From Burkholderiales bacterium (GTDB taxonomy: Bacteria; Pseudomonadota; Gammaproteobacteria; Burkholderiales; Burkholderiaceae_C): 64,000 nt of DNA. The stretch is from positions 1 to 64,000 of the forward strand of contig JAIXTA010000110.1 in NCBI GenBank assembly GCA_027484405.1. Direction: 5' to 3'. Under the pieces are notes generated by a model that was not told where the DNA came from, did not search any database, and saw only the letters and a program-made list of their open reading frames with translations. The position numbers were made by a program, and so were the translations under genes. This document shows, piece by piece, positions 30,200 through 42,581 of this stretch. How positions within the stretch are numbered: the stretch's first letter is position 1; every line of letters begins with the position of its first letter.

Positions 30200-31111
30200 T
30201 CAACCAAGCAGCTCGGCCGCCTCGGTCGGATCGGCCAGAAGGCGCCGGAACCAGCGCACCGCATTGCCTTCCGCGCCGCGCCGCCATGCGGTGCAGAAGC
30301 GTGCCGGCGGCCGTTCGCTCTGCACCGCCTTGTGCAGCAGCTGGCCGCCGGCCAGCAGTCCGCGCACGTGGTTCAGCGGCAGCCAACCGACGCCGATGCC
30401 GCGCACCTGGGCGGCAATCTTGTGTTGCATGCTGGCCACCGTGAGCACGTCCTGGCGAGGCTGGATGCCGAAGCTCGCCCGGTTCAGGCGCCGCGCGGTG
30501 TCTGCCGCCGCCACGCTGCGGTGTTGAGCGAGCAGTGTGTCGGGAATCGGTGCGGTCTCGGCCGCCAGCGGGTGGTTGGGCGCTACGCAGAAGACGAACT
30601 GCATGTCGCCCAGCGGCTGCCACTTGAGCAGGTTGCCCATCAGATTGGCGTCCTCCAGGCCCTCGACGGCGCCAAGCGCCAGCGCGGCCCGGCCTTCGAG
30701 CAGCGCGTCCCAGGTGCCGGTGAGCACCTCCGGTTGCAGCGTGATGCGCGTGGGCATGCCCAGGGCATAGAAGCGGTCCACCAGCGTCAGGACACGCTCG
30801 AAGCACAGCGCCTCATCCACGGCGATGCGCAGCTCCGGCTCCCAGCCGCTGGCCAGGGTCTGGGCGCGCTGGGCAATCTCGCCCAGTTGCGCCAGCACCG
30901 GACCGGCGTTCTCGAGGATGGTCTGGGCCGCCGGCGTGAGCTTGGCGCGGTGGCCGCGCCGGTCGATCAGCAGTAGGTCCAGGCGCTCCTCGTACTGCCG
31001 CACGGTGTAGGACAGCGCAGAGGGCACCCGGTCCAGCGAGCGGGCCGCCTGGGCCAGGCTGCCGTGGCGCGTGATGGCGTCAAGCACGGTCAGGAGCTCA
31101 GCATCAATCAT
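30200..31111 (-). CDS. LysR-family transcriptional regulator
   Basis: N-terminal HTH MIDAELLTVLDAITRHGSLAQAARSLDRVPSALSYTVRQYEERL; divergent from the pirin genes. Confidence 0.92.
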   Translation of the reverse strand: MIDAELLTVLDAITRHGSLAQAARSLDRVPSALSYTVRQYEERLDLLLIDRRGHRAKLTPAAQTILENAGPVLAQLGEIAQRAQTLASGWEPELRIAVDEALCFERVLTLVDRFYALGMPTRITLQPEVLTGTWDALLEGRAALALGAVEGLEDANLMGNLLKWQPLGDMQFVFCVAPNHPLAAETAPIPDTLLAQHRSVAAADTARRLNRASFGIQPRQDVLTVASMQHKIAAQVRGIGVGWLPLNHVRGLLAGGQLLHKAVQSERPPARFCTAWRRGAEGNAVRWFRRLLADPTEAAELLG

Positions 31112-31139
31112 GAATGCACCCCGTGTTCAGGAAAGTTCA

Positions 31140-31154
31140 TTCAATGTATTTGAA
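31140..31154. promoter_or_regulatory. LysR-type box in divergent promoter region
   Basis: TTCAA-TGTAT-TTGAA palindrome containing T-N11-A, between the LysR gene and the pirin operon. Confidence 0.5.
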
Positions 31155-31260
31155 CGATTTGGCGAATTCAAGCTGCTTGGAAGCCACCGCAGGAACCCCT
31201 ATTTTGCCAGTATCGCTTGTTCCACGGCCTTCTTGGCGTGAACAGACTCAGGAGTAGATC

Positions 31261-31965
31261 ATGCAAATTCGTCGATCAAATGAGCGTGGCCTGGCCAACC
31301 ATGGCTGGCTCAAGAGCTATCACAGCTTCTCGTTCGCCAATTACTACGACCCGCAGTGGATGGGTTTTGCCAACCTGCGTGTGATCAACGAGGACCGCAT
31401 TGCCGCCGGCAGCGGCTTCGGCACGCACGGCCACCGCGACATGGAGATCATCAGCTACGTGCTGGACGGCGAGCTGGCGCACAAGGACAGCATGGGCAAT
31501 GTGGAAGTGATCCGCCCTGGCGAGGTGCAGCGCATGAGCGCCGGCCGCGGCGTGATGCACAGCGAGTTCAACCACGCCCAGGGCCAGACGCACTTCCTGC
31601 AGATCTGGATCGAGCCCAAGTTCACCGGCATTGCACCCAGCTACGAGCAGAAGGCCTTCGCCAGCGCCGAGAAGCGCGGCCAGCTGCGCCTGGTGGTGTC
31701 GCCGGACGGCGCGGCCGGCTCGGTCACGGCCAATGCCGATGCGCGCCTGTACGCCGGCCTGATCGACGGGCCGGAACGCGCGAGCCTTGATCTCGTGCCG
31801 GGTCGCCACACCTACGTGCACGTGGTGCGCGGCGAGGTGGCTGTAAACGACGCCGTGCTCAACGCGGGTGATGCCGCCATGTGGCGCGTGGCCGAGGACA
31901 GCAAACGCCTGGTGCTCGAGCGCGGCAAGGACGCCGAAGTGCTGGTGTTTGACCTGGCCGCCTGA
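31261..31965 (+). CDS. Pirin family protein (YhaK/YhhW-type)
   Basis: MQIRRSNERGLANHGWLKSYHSFSFANYYDP; GFGTHGHRDMEIISYVLDGELAHKDS. Confidence 0.93.
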   Translation: MQIRRSNERGLANHGWLKSYHSFSFANYYDPQWMGFANLRVINEDRIAAGSGFGTHGHRDMEIISYVLDGELAHKDSMGNVEVIRPGEVQRMSAGRGVMHSEFNHAQGQTHFLQIWIEPKFTGIAPSYEQKAFASAEKRGQLRLVVSPDGAAGSVTANADARLYAGLIDGPERASLDLVPGRHTYVHVVRGEVAVNDAVLNAGDAAMWRVAEDSKRLVLERGKDAEVLVFDLAA

Positions 31966-32021
31966 GCGTGGCCGACAAGGGGCTGCGGCACACGTGTACC
32001 GCAGCCCCGGGAGCACACATC

Positions 32022-32882
32022 ATGACCCGCAGCATCAAGACCTTCATTCCCATGCCCTGGCACGCCTTCGATGCGGCCAGCGGCGCCTACATGCTGCATC
32101 CGCGCGACCTGCATTTGCTCGACCCCTTCATCGGCGTCGACGCGTTCACCATGCCGCAGCCCTACTTTCCGCCGCATCCGCATGCCGGCATGAGCGCCGT
32201 GACGCTCATGTTCGACGATGCCGAGGGCGGCTTCATCAACCGCGACTCGCTCGGCGACTTCAGCGAGATCCGCCCCGGCGACCTGCACTGGACCCAGGCG
32301 GGCAGCGGCATGATCCATGAGGAGATTCCCGCCGAGCCCGGGCGTGCGGCGCGCGGCCTGCAGGTCTTCGTGAATCTCGCCCGGGCGCACAAGCAGGCGC
32401 CGCCGGCCGCCTTCCACGTCCGGCGCGAGACCATGCCCACCCTGCAGGCGGAGGGCGTGCAGGGCACGGTCATGGCCGGCGAGCTGCACTGGCAAGGCGC
32501 CTTGCTGCGCTCGCCCATCACGGCCGATGCGCGCTGGCTCACGCAGGGCGACATGATCGATCTGCGCCTGGCCGCGGGCGCCAGTGTGCAATTCGAGGTC
32601 GATGCCGCCAAGAACGCGTTCTTTATCCTGATACAGGGCGAACTGGCCGTCGGCGAGCAGGCGCTGCCGGCACCCGGCGCGCTCGTGTTCGAGCGTGATG
32701 GCAGCACTGTTTTGCTTCAGGCTGGACCCACCGGTGCGCGCGGCGTGCTGCTGGCGGGCCGCCCGATCGGCGAGCCGATCTACCCCAAGGGCCCCTTCGT
32801 GGGCAACAGCGCGCAGGACATTGCCGCCTACGCCACACGCTTCTACCGCGGCGACATGGGTTCGCTTGCCGCGTCTTTCTAG
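32022..32882 (+). CDS. Pirin family protein (second copy, more divergent)
   Basis: FPPHPHAGMSAVTLMFDDAEGGFINRDSLG; GSGMIHEEIP; C-terminal GRPIGEPIYPKGPFVGNS. Confidence 0.9.
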   Translation: MTRSIKTFIPMPWHAFDAASGAYMLHPRDLHLLDPFIGVDAFTMPQPYFPPHPHAGMSAVTLMFDDAEGGFINRDSLGDFSEIRPGDLHWTQAGSGMIHEEIPAEPGRAARGLQVFVNLARAHKQAPPAAFHVRRETMPTLQAEGVQGTVMAGELHWQGALLRSPITADARWLTQGDMIDLRLAAGASVQFEVDAAKNAFFILIQGELAVGEQALPAPGALVFERDGSTVLLQAGPTGARGVLLAGRPIGEPIYPKGPFVGNSAQDIAAYATRFYRGDMGSLAASF

Positions 32883-32954
32883 GGCTGTCAGGCCCGCCCA
32901 GAACCCGATCGATCGATCTCCATCATCCAGTCACCTCCAAAGAAGGACCTTCTC

Positions 32955-33512
32955 ATGAGCAAAGTCATCGTTGTCTATCACTCCGGCTACGGCCACACCA
33001 AGCACATGGCCGAGCGCGTGGCCAAGGGCGCGGGTGCCGAACTCATTGCCATCGATGCCGAGGGCAATGTGCCTGAGGGCAGCTGGGACAAGCTGGCCGC
33101 GGCCGACGCCATCATCATGGGTTCGCCGACCTACATGGGCACCGTGAGCTGGCAGTTCAAGAAGTTCGCTGATGCCTCCAGCAAGGTCTGGTTCGGCCAG
33201 GGCTGGAAGGACAAGATCGCCGCCGGCTTCACCAACAGCGCCAGCATGAACGGTGACAAGGGCTCGACCCTGACCTACCTCGTCACGCTGGCCATGCAGC
33301 ACAGCATGCTCTGGGTGGGCACCGGCCTGATGCCTGCCAACCACTCCGGCGCCACCCGGTCCGACATCAACAACGTCGGCAGCTTCACGGGCGCCATGGC
33401 GATCTCGCCGTCCGACAAGGGCGCAGAGGCCATGAGCGAAGGCGACCTGATGACGGCCGAGCTCTTCGGCAAGCGCGTGGCCGAGACCGCTGCACGCTGG
33501 AAGAAGGCCTGA
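32955..33512 (+). CDS. Flavodoxin family / WrbA-like NAD(P)H:quinone oxidoreductase
   Basis: VIVVYHSGYGHTKHMAE (FMN loop), IIMGSPTYMGTVSWQFKKF. Confidence 0.9.
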   Translation: MSKVIVVYHSGYGHTKHMAERVAKGAGAELIAIDAEGNVPEGSWDKLAAADAIIMGSPTYMGTVSWQFKKFADASSKVWFGQGWKDKIAAGFTNSASMNGDKGSTLTYLVTLAMQHSMLWVGTGLMPANHSGATRSDINNVGSFTGAMAISPSDKGAEAMSEGDLMTAELFGKRVAETAARWKKA

Positions 33513-33550
33513 TCGACCCGCCCGCGCCGGCCCCTGGCCGGTGCGCTGCC

Positions 33551-33586
33551 GCAAACGCCCGCGACCGGTTCGCGGGCGTTTGCTTT
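33551..33586 (+). terminator. Intrinsic terminator
   Basis: GCAAACGCCCGCGA-CCGGT-TCGCGGGCGTTTGC (14-bp perfect arms) then TTT. Confidence 0.8.
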
Positions 33587-33650
33587 ACGGGCTTGCAGGG
33601 CGCGTGCAATCGGCCTAGTTTCAGGGGCATGCAGATTGCAGGAGACACAC

Positions 33651-34232
33651 GTGACCGCCTCGAATACCCCACCCCACGCCGGCCGCCTCCAGGCGTCTGA
33701 AGACCCCGCCGAGGTGGCGGCCATCCTGCAGGCGGCGGCCGTGCCCATCAGCGACGAGGAGCTCGCGCGGCAGGCCCTGGCCGCTGCGGCTGCCGATGCT
33801 CCTGAACCCTCCGGGCGGGCCGAGCCCGAGACCGCCGAGCCTCTGGGCAATGAAGTCGGCCGTGTCGTCTGGGCCATGGAGCATGGCGTGGCCTCGGAGG
33901 ACGCTTCGCACCTGATCGACCCGCAGCGCATCACGCCGCCGGACTGGCTGGAGCCGCCGACCGTGGTTGCGCCCGTGCTGCCGCCGGAGCAGGCCATTGC
34001 GCAGGACGCGCCGCCCATCAGCGATGCGGAGCTGGAGGCCCAGGCCCTGGCCGCCCAGCCAGAGACCGAGGTGCAGGCCGTCGAGGAAGACGGGCTGGTG
34101 GATCAGGTCGGGCAGGCGCTCTGGGCCCTGGAGCATGGTGTCGTGCCGCCCGAGGTCGTGCCGCCGCCCACGGCCGCACAGCTGCTGATCAGCGAGGCGC
34201 AGGCTGAGAACGGCGAGCAGCCTGGCGCCTGA
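33651..34232 (+). CDS. Uncharacterised acidic protein with internal duplication
   Basis: GTG start with GGAG six nt upstream; repeated PISDxELxxQALAA ... EVGRVVWAMEHGV / QVGQALWALEHGV blocks. Confidence 0.7.
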   Translation: MTASNTPPHAGRLQASEDPAEVAAILQAAAVPISDEELARQALAAAAADAPEPSGRAEPETAEPLGNEVGRVVWAMEHGVASEDASHLIDPQRITPPDWLEPPTVVAPVLPPEQAIAQDAPPISDAELEAQALAAQPETEVQAVEEDGLVDQVGQALWALEHGVVPPEVVPPPTAAQLLISEAQAENGEQPGA

Positions 34233-34256
34233 GGCCGGGTTCAGACACGGCTGGGT

Positions 34257-35012
34257 TCAGACGCGGCCGTCCGCCGGTGCGTCCACCAGCGGCGTGAGGT
34301 CCGGCTTCAGGCCGACGCGTTCGTCGAACACGAAGCAGGCGCCGGTCCAGTGCTTGCCGCCGGTCTTCTCGAAGTAGTTGAGGATGCCGCCCTCGATCTG
34401 CGCCACATGCGCAAAGCCCTGGCGCTGCATCCAGGGCATGAACTTCTCGCAGCGCACACCGCCGGTGCAAAAGCCCACCACCGTTTTGTCGGCCCAGTCC
34501 TCGCGGTGGTCGAGCACGGCCTCGGGCAGCTCGGTGAACTTGCGGATGTGCGGATTCACCGCGCCGGCAAAGGTGCCGATGGCGACTTCTTCCTCATTGC
34601 GCGTGTCGAGCAGCACCAGTTCGCGGCCGGCGTCGTCGTGGCCCTGCTCGATCCAGCGGGCCAGCACCTCCGGCGCCACGGCCGGTGCCACGTCCTGTGC
34701 AGGGTTGATGCTCGGATCGAAGGTGATGATCTCGCGCTCGACGCGCACCTTCAGCCGCCGGAAGGGCACGTGCTCCGACCAGCTTTCCTTGACCGTCAGT
34801 GCGCTGCAGCCGGGCAGGGCGCGTACCTGCGCGAGAAAGCCGCGCAGCGCCGCGGCATCGCCCGCCAGGAACAGGTTCACACCCTCGGGCGCCACGAGTA
34901 CCGTGCCCAGCAGGCCGCGTGCCTCGGCACACTCGCGCAGCTGCTGCGCCACCGCCGCGGGTGCTTCGATGGCGGTGAAGTGGTAGGCGGCGATGTTCAG
35001 GATGGAGGCCAT
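34257..35012 (-). CDS. trhO: tRNA uridine(34) hydroxylase / rhodanese-related (YceA family)
   Basis: GTVLVAPEGVNLFLAG; VGFCTGGVRCEKFMPWMQRQGF; IEGGILNYFEK. Confidence 0.92.
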   Translation of the reverse strand: MASILNIAAYHFTAIEAPAAVAQQLRECAEARGLLGTVLVAPEGVNLFLAGDAAALRGFLAQVRALPGCSALTVKESWSEHVPFRRLKVRVEREIITFDPSINPAQDVAPAVAPEVLARWIEQGHDDAGRELVLLDTRNEEEVAIGTFAGAVNPHIRKFTELPEAVLDHREDWADKTVVGFCTGGVRCEKFMPWMQRQGFAHVAQIEGGILNYFEKTGGKHWTGACFVFDERVGLKPDLTPLVDAPADGRV

Positions 35013-35080
35013 GCGCGAATTGTAGGAGTTCGATGTGCTGCCGATGGCGGGCCGCGGTCCACCCTGCTACGGTAGCTGGC

Positions 35081-36028
35081 GTGACTGAGCACCCAGCGCC
35101 CGCCCGCCTGCAGACCGCCACCGTCCAGGAGCCGGCGCTTGCACCTGCGCTGCCGATCATCACCGGCAGGCTGCCCGTCTTCGAGCTGCGCATGAGCACC
35201 GGGCTGTGCCTGCGCTACCAGCTCAAGGACACGCAGACCGCCCGAACCTGGCTGGCGCTGATGGCGCAGATGCAGCCCGACTGGCTGGTGCGCTCCGACC
35301 TGAACCACCGGCATGGATTCGCGCACGCGGCGCAGGTGCTGGATGCATTGGCCCGCCTGCAGCGTGCGGCACGGCAACTGGGCCTCGTGCTCGACCCGCT
35401 GGACGCGAGCACCTGGCAGGCCGCGCTGAACCGCCTGCACCTGAACTTTCCCGAGTTCTTCCGGCAGCGCTATGTGCCCGAGCTGTACGACACGGCGCAT
35501 GAGATGAACCTCGCGATCCACTGGCTGGAGTACGAACTGGGCAATGTCTATGGAGGGCGGCGCCAGTACCTGTTCAATCTGGACTTCAATCACATCCCTG
35601 AGGTCTACGGCCGCATGGGCCAGATTCCGGTCGATGAGATGCACTGTTTCTCGCCCGAGCTGCGCTTCGGCAACCTGCATCTGCACTATGTCTATGTGGG
35701 GCGACACTTCCTGGAGATGTTCGATGCCCAGGACTACCTCTGCCCCGTGCACCACTTCAAGGCGCAGCACGAGTTCAATGCCACCTGCGGTCTGGTGTTC
35801 TCGGAGCCCGAGGACTGGCCGGCGCGCGACGCCGCCATGCGCCAGTTCCATGCCCGCCGAGGCGGCTGGCGCTTCTTCGGCTACGAGTATGACGATCCGC
35901 GCCTGGCCCGGGGCTTCTTCAAGCTTGGCGAGCTTGTGGACCTGGCTGACTACGCCGACGCAAGCCGCCGCGATGCATTGCGAACGGCCTTGTCAAGCGC
36001 GCACGTGCAGAGCTGGCATCTGGTCTGA
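35081..36028 (+). CDS. Uncharacterised His/Tyr/Trp-rich protein
   Basis: Long ORF with coherent composition (ELYDTAHEMNLAIHWLEYELGN...; HCFSPELRFGNLHLHYVYVGRHFLEMFDAQDYLCPVHHFKAQHEFNATCG); GTG start at 35081. Confidence 0.75.
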   Translation: MTEHPAPARLQTATVQEPALAPALPIITGRLPVFELRMSTGLCLRYQLKDTQTARTWLALMAQMQPDWLVRSDLNHRHGFAHAAQVLDALARLQRAARQLGLVLDPLDASTWQAALNRLHLNFPEFFRQRYVPELYDTAHEMNLAIHWLEYELGNVYGGRRQYLFNLDFNHIPEVYGRMGQIPVDEMHCFSPELRFGNLHLHYVYVGRHFLEMFDAQDYLCPVHHFKAQHEFNATCGLVFSEPEDWPARDAAMRQFHARRGGWRFFGYEYDDPRLARGFFKLGELVDLADYADASRRDALRTALSSAHVQSWHLV

Positions 36029-36118
36029 TCAAGCACTGGCGCGGCTTTCGCGGCGCCGCATTGCAAGCTGCTAAGGTTTCGCTCCGATTCGCGCTGCCGC
36101 CCCTCCTGCGACCACTTC

Positions 36119-39601
<3,483 letters not shown>

Positions 39602-39716
39602 GCGATCCGGTCTTCCGGCCGTGAAGCCAGCCGCAGCGAAACAGCGGCTCGCCATGCGCAGGAGAGGGGGACCTGGGCATGACGAGACCGCTGAACCGCC
39701 GCGATCTGTGTGACGG

Positions 39717-40136
39717 TCAGCAGCTGGTGGTCACCCCATTGACCGAGCGGGTGCAGGAGCTGGTGGTGCCATTGGTGGCCGTGGCCGTCGCGGTGGCGTT
39801 GCCCGAGGTGCTGGCGCTGGTGAATACGCCGTTGGGTCCGCTGTAGCTGAAGCTCGAGGCCGAGGCGTAGGACGACGAGGAGCTCGACGAAGCGCTGCTG
39901 CTGCCCGAGCTGCTGGACGAACCGGAAGGCGCGGACGGAATCGAGCTTGCCGACACGAAGATCACCTTGCTCCAGTCGATGATCACTTGTGTGACGGTCG
40001 CAGGATTGAACGTGAAGTTGGTCAGGCTGCCGCGCTGTGGCGTACTGGTCGTCGTGGTTTGTGCCTGTGCGGCGCCGATGCTGCCCAGGGCCAGACCGAG
40101 GGCGAAGACGACGAGGGGCGTGCGCTTGAAGTGCAT
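39717..40136 (-). CDS. Secreted Ser-rich low-complexity protein
   Basis: Signal peptide MHFKRTPLVVFALGLALGSIGAAQAQ, then Ser-rich tract SGSSSSSGSSSASSSSSSSYASASS and a Thr/Ser/Cys tail. Confidence 0.7.
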   Translation of the reverse strand: MHFKRTPLVVFALGLALGSIGAAQAQTTTTSTPQRGSLTNFTFNPATVTQVIIDWSKVIFVSASSIPSAPSGSSSSSGSSSASSSSSSSYASASSFSYSGPNGVFTSASTSGNATATATATNGTTSSCTRSVNGVTTSC

Positions 40137-40203
40137 GGGATGTCCTTCCATTCGAGCTGAGGTTGCGAGCCGGTGTCGGACCGACGGTCGCGGGACCGGC
40201 TGT

Positions 40204-40277
40204 GTGTAAAACGTTTACACGCCGACAAGGCTAAGGTGTGAAAGTTTTACACGTCAAGACGTGCAAAACTTTCACAC
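40204..40277. promoter_or_regulatory. Array of three 17-bp palindromic operators in a divergent intergenic region
   Basis: GTGTAAAACGTTTACAC (40204-40220), GTGTGAAAGTTTTACAC (40236-40252), GTGCAAAACTTTCACAC (40261-40277). Confidence 0.8.
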
Positions 40278-40348
40278 AAATTCAAGGCCCGTCGTTGCGA
40301 TGTTGACCACCAAGCATCGCCCAGTGCTTCCAACAGGTTCATGCACCC

Positions 40349-41311
40349 ATGGCTCGTCAACGTCCTACCGTGTCATCGCTTCCGTCTCACACCCCGGCGG
40401 ATGCGCCCGGCCCCGAAGTGGCCGACGCGCAGGTCGCCCAGGCCCATCTCAAGGCGATGTCCGAGGTCCTCGCACCGCTGGTCCGCATGATGATCGCCCG
40501 CGGGGTGCAGTACGGGCCGCTGGCGTCGATGCTCAAGGCGCTCTACGTGGATCAGGCCGTGACGCATTTCGGGATCGAGGGTGAGGCGCCCAATGACAGC
40601 CGGGTGAGTGTGCTGACCGGTGTGCATCGCGCCGAGGTCAAGCGCCTGCGGGCGCTGCCCCATGGGCCTGACGAAGCACCCGCACCGCCGAGCATCTGGT
40701 CGCGCGTCATGGAAGTCTGGAGCAGCGGCCACCCCTACACCGATGCCCAGGGGGTGCCCCGCCCCTTGCCGCGCCTAGCCAGCGGCAGCAGCGAGGCGAG
40801 CTTCGAAAGCCTGGTGCGGTCCATCCGGCGAGATGTTCGGCCGCGCACCGTGCTCGACGAGATGCTGCGGGTGGGGGCAGTGAGCCTGGACGAGCGCGAC
40901 CAGGTGCATCTGCACGCCAGCACCGCCGGCCTGCATCGTCCGGCGGCGGACCAGGCGTGGATCATGAGCCTGCACCTGGCCCACCACGCAGAGGCGTTCA
41001 CGCGCCGCGTGCTGGATGCCGACGAGCATTTCTCGCGCGTGGTGTATGACAGTGACCTCACCGAAGACGACGTCAGCGAGCTGCGTGCCCGCATGCGGGC
41101 GCGGGTTGACGAGGTGCTCAACACCTTCAATGCCGAGATCACCGCCCGCCGCCAGGACAATCTGCAGCGTCGGCCCGAGGGCGCAGTCTGGCATCTGAGT
41201 GTCGGCGTGTTCGACTATGCCGAGCCCGCAGGCCCCAAGGCCTGGCTCGAGGCTCAGGCCGCGGACAATGCCGCACACGGAGCCGCAAAGAATACGGCCG
41301 AAAACGGTTGA
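40349..41311 (+). CDS. DUF6502-like protein (putative HTH-containing)
   Basis: LAPLVRMMIARGVQYGPLASMLKALYVDQAVTHFGIEG...SRVSVLTGVHRAEVKRL resembles the DUF6502 N-terminus (recalled, not searched). Confidence 0.75.
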   Translation: MARQRPTVSSLPSHTPADAPGPEVADAQVAQAHLKAMSEVLAPLVRMMIARGVQYGPLASMLKALYVDQAVTHFGIEGEAPNDSRVSVLTGVHRAEVKRLRALPHGPDEAPAPPSIWSRVMEVWSSGHPYTDAQGVPRPLPRLASGSSEASFESLVRSIRRDVRPRTVLDEMLRVGAVSLDERDQVHLHASTAGLHRPAADQAWIMSLHLAHHAEAFTRRVLDADEHFSRVVYDSDLTEDDVSELRARMRARVDEVLNTFNAEITARRQDNLQRRPEGAVWHLSVGVFDYAEPAGPKAWLEAQAADNAAHGAAKNTAENG

Positions 41312-41400
41312 AATAAATTTAATCAACCGCCGGTTATCGCTTGTCTGATGGGCGTCTTGGCAGTTTTTCGGCAGCGAATTCTTTCGGCCGAAATTGACGC

Positions 41401-42420
41401 TTAATGGGTGGGCGATGCGTCGCGCCCGAGCATGCGCCGCGTGCTGCCCATGACGTCGGCCGCGCTCGGCCACAGCGCGCCGTCTGCGCCGCCGCGCAGG
41501 ATCGTCGCCGCACCGCCCCACACCCCCCACTGCTCCGGCTTGGTCGGCCCAAGCACGGACAGGGTGGGCCGGCCCAGCGCGGCAGCAATGTGGCCGGGAC
41601 CGGTGTCGTTGGAGACCACCAGTGCTGCCCCGTCCAGCAGCCCGTTGTACGCGCCCATGCCGGCGCCGAGGATCGGTGTTGCAGCGGCAAAGTCGCTGCG
41701 CGCCACGGCGTCTTCACCCGGACCCGGGACGATGATCAGCCGCAGGCCCTGCGCGCCGCACCAGGCGGCCAGTTCGCGGGTGTAGTCCGCAAAGGCCGGC
41801 CAGCGCTTGTCCAGCTTCTCGAAGGTGCCGCCGGCAAAGGGGCAGATCAGCACGTAGGGCTGCGTGATGCCGGCCGCGGCCAGCAGCGCGGCGGCGTCCT
41901 CGCGGTGGCGCGGCGCGAGCTTGAAGGCAATTTCATCCGGTGGCGGCGCCTTGCGGCTGCACAGCGCCTGGGTCAGTTCGTAGTAGCTCACAAGCGCGTG
42001 GCCGCCATGCACGATCGGCAGGGTGCGCTTGAGCAGGACGCTGCGCGCCTCGGTGGCGTAGCCCAGGCCCTTCAGGCCTGCGAGGCGGAATTCCAGCGCG
42101 CTGGAAAAGCTCGTCGCCAGGGTCACCGCATTCAAGCGTGAATCAAAGGCGGGGTCGATGGCGCGGCACTCTGCGCGCAGGCGCTTGTACAGCGCGACGG
42201 TCTCGCCCAGCTTGCCGGGCTTGGCGTGCACCGGCCACCCATAGCCGGCCAGCAGATGAGCCGCCCAACGCTTGCCCACCAGAATCAGGTCGTAGCCCTC
42301 GGCCTCCAGCGCGGTCAGGGCGGGAAGCCCCAGCACCACATCACCGATCCAGTTGCGGATGCGCACGATCAGTGGCCGCGGGGGCCGGCGGCTTCGTGCA
42401 GAAGCTTCGTTGGACAACAT
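41401..42420 (-). CDS. Glycosyltransferase family 9 (heptosyltransferase-like)
   Basis: LIVRIRNWIGDVVLGLPALTALEAEGYDLILVGKRW; VSNDTGPGHIAAALGRPTLSVLGPTKPEQWG. Confidence 0.9.
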   Translation of the reverse strand: MLSNEASARSRRPPRPLIVRIRNWIGDVVLGLPALTALEAEGYDLILVGKRWAAHLLAGYGWPVHAKPGKLGETVALYKRLRAECRAIDPAFDSRLNAVTLATSFSSALEFRLAGLKGLGYATEARSVLLKRTLPIVHGGHALVSYYELTQALCSRKAPPPDEIAFKLAPRHREDAAALLAAAGITQPYVLICPFAGGTFEKLDKRWPAFADYTRELAAWCGAQGLRLIIVPGPGEDAVARSDFAAATPILGAGMGAYNGLLDGAALVVSNDTGPGHIAAALGRPTLSVLGPTKPEQWGVWGGAATILRGGADGALWPSAADVMGSTRRMLGRDASPTH

Positions 42421-42581
42421 GGCTGGCGCTGCGCCTCGTGCGACGGTGTGGGCGGTGTGCCCGACGAAACGATCCGTCGAGCGAAAACCGCGATTGTAAG
42501 ATTTGCACTCCATTCTGCTTGCGAGTCCTTGCAAGGCCCACGCGCCGCGCATCCCACCGGCTCGCACCGAAAGCGCAGCGC

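Noticed and set aside
34237-34266. Direct repeat GGGTTCAGACACGG / GGGTTCAGACGCGG between convergent genes
   Set aside because: Only two copies, 16 nt apart, partly inside the trhO end; most simply a small slippage duplication.
41309-41331. CGGTTGA...TCAACCG hairpin between convergent DUF6502-like and GT9 genes
   Set aside because: Seven-bp arms with AT-rich loop; plausible weak terminator only, not listed as supported.
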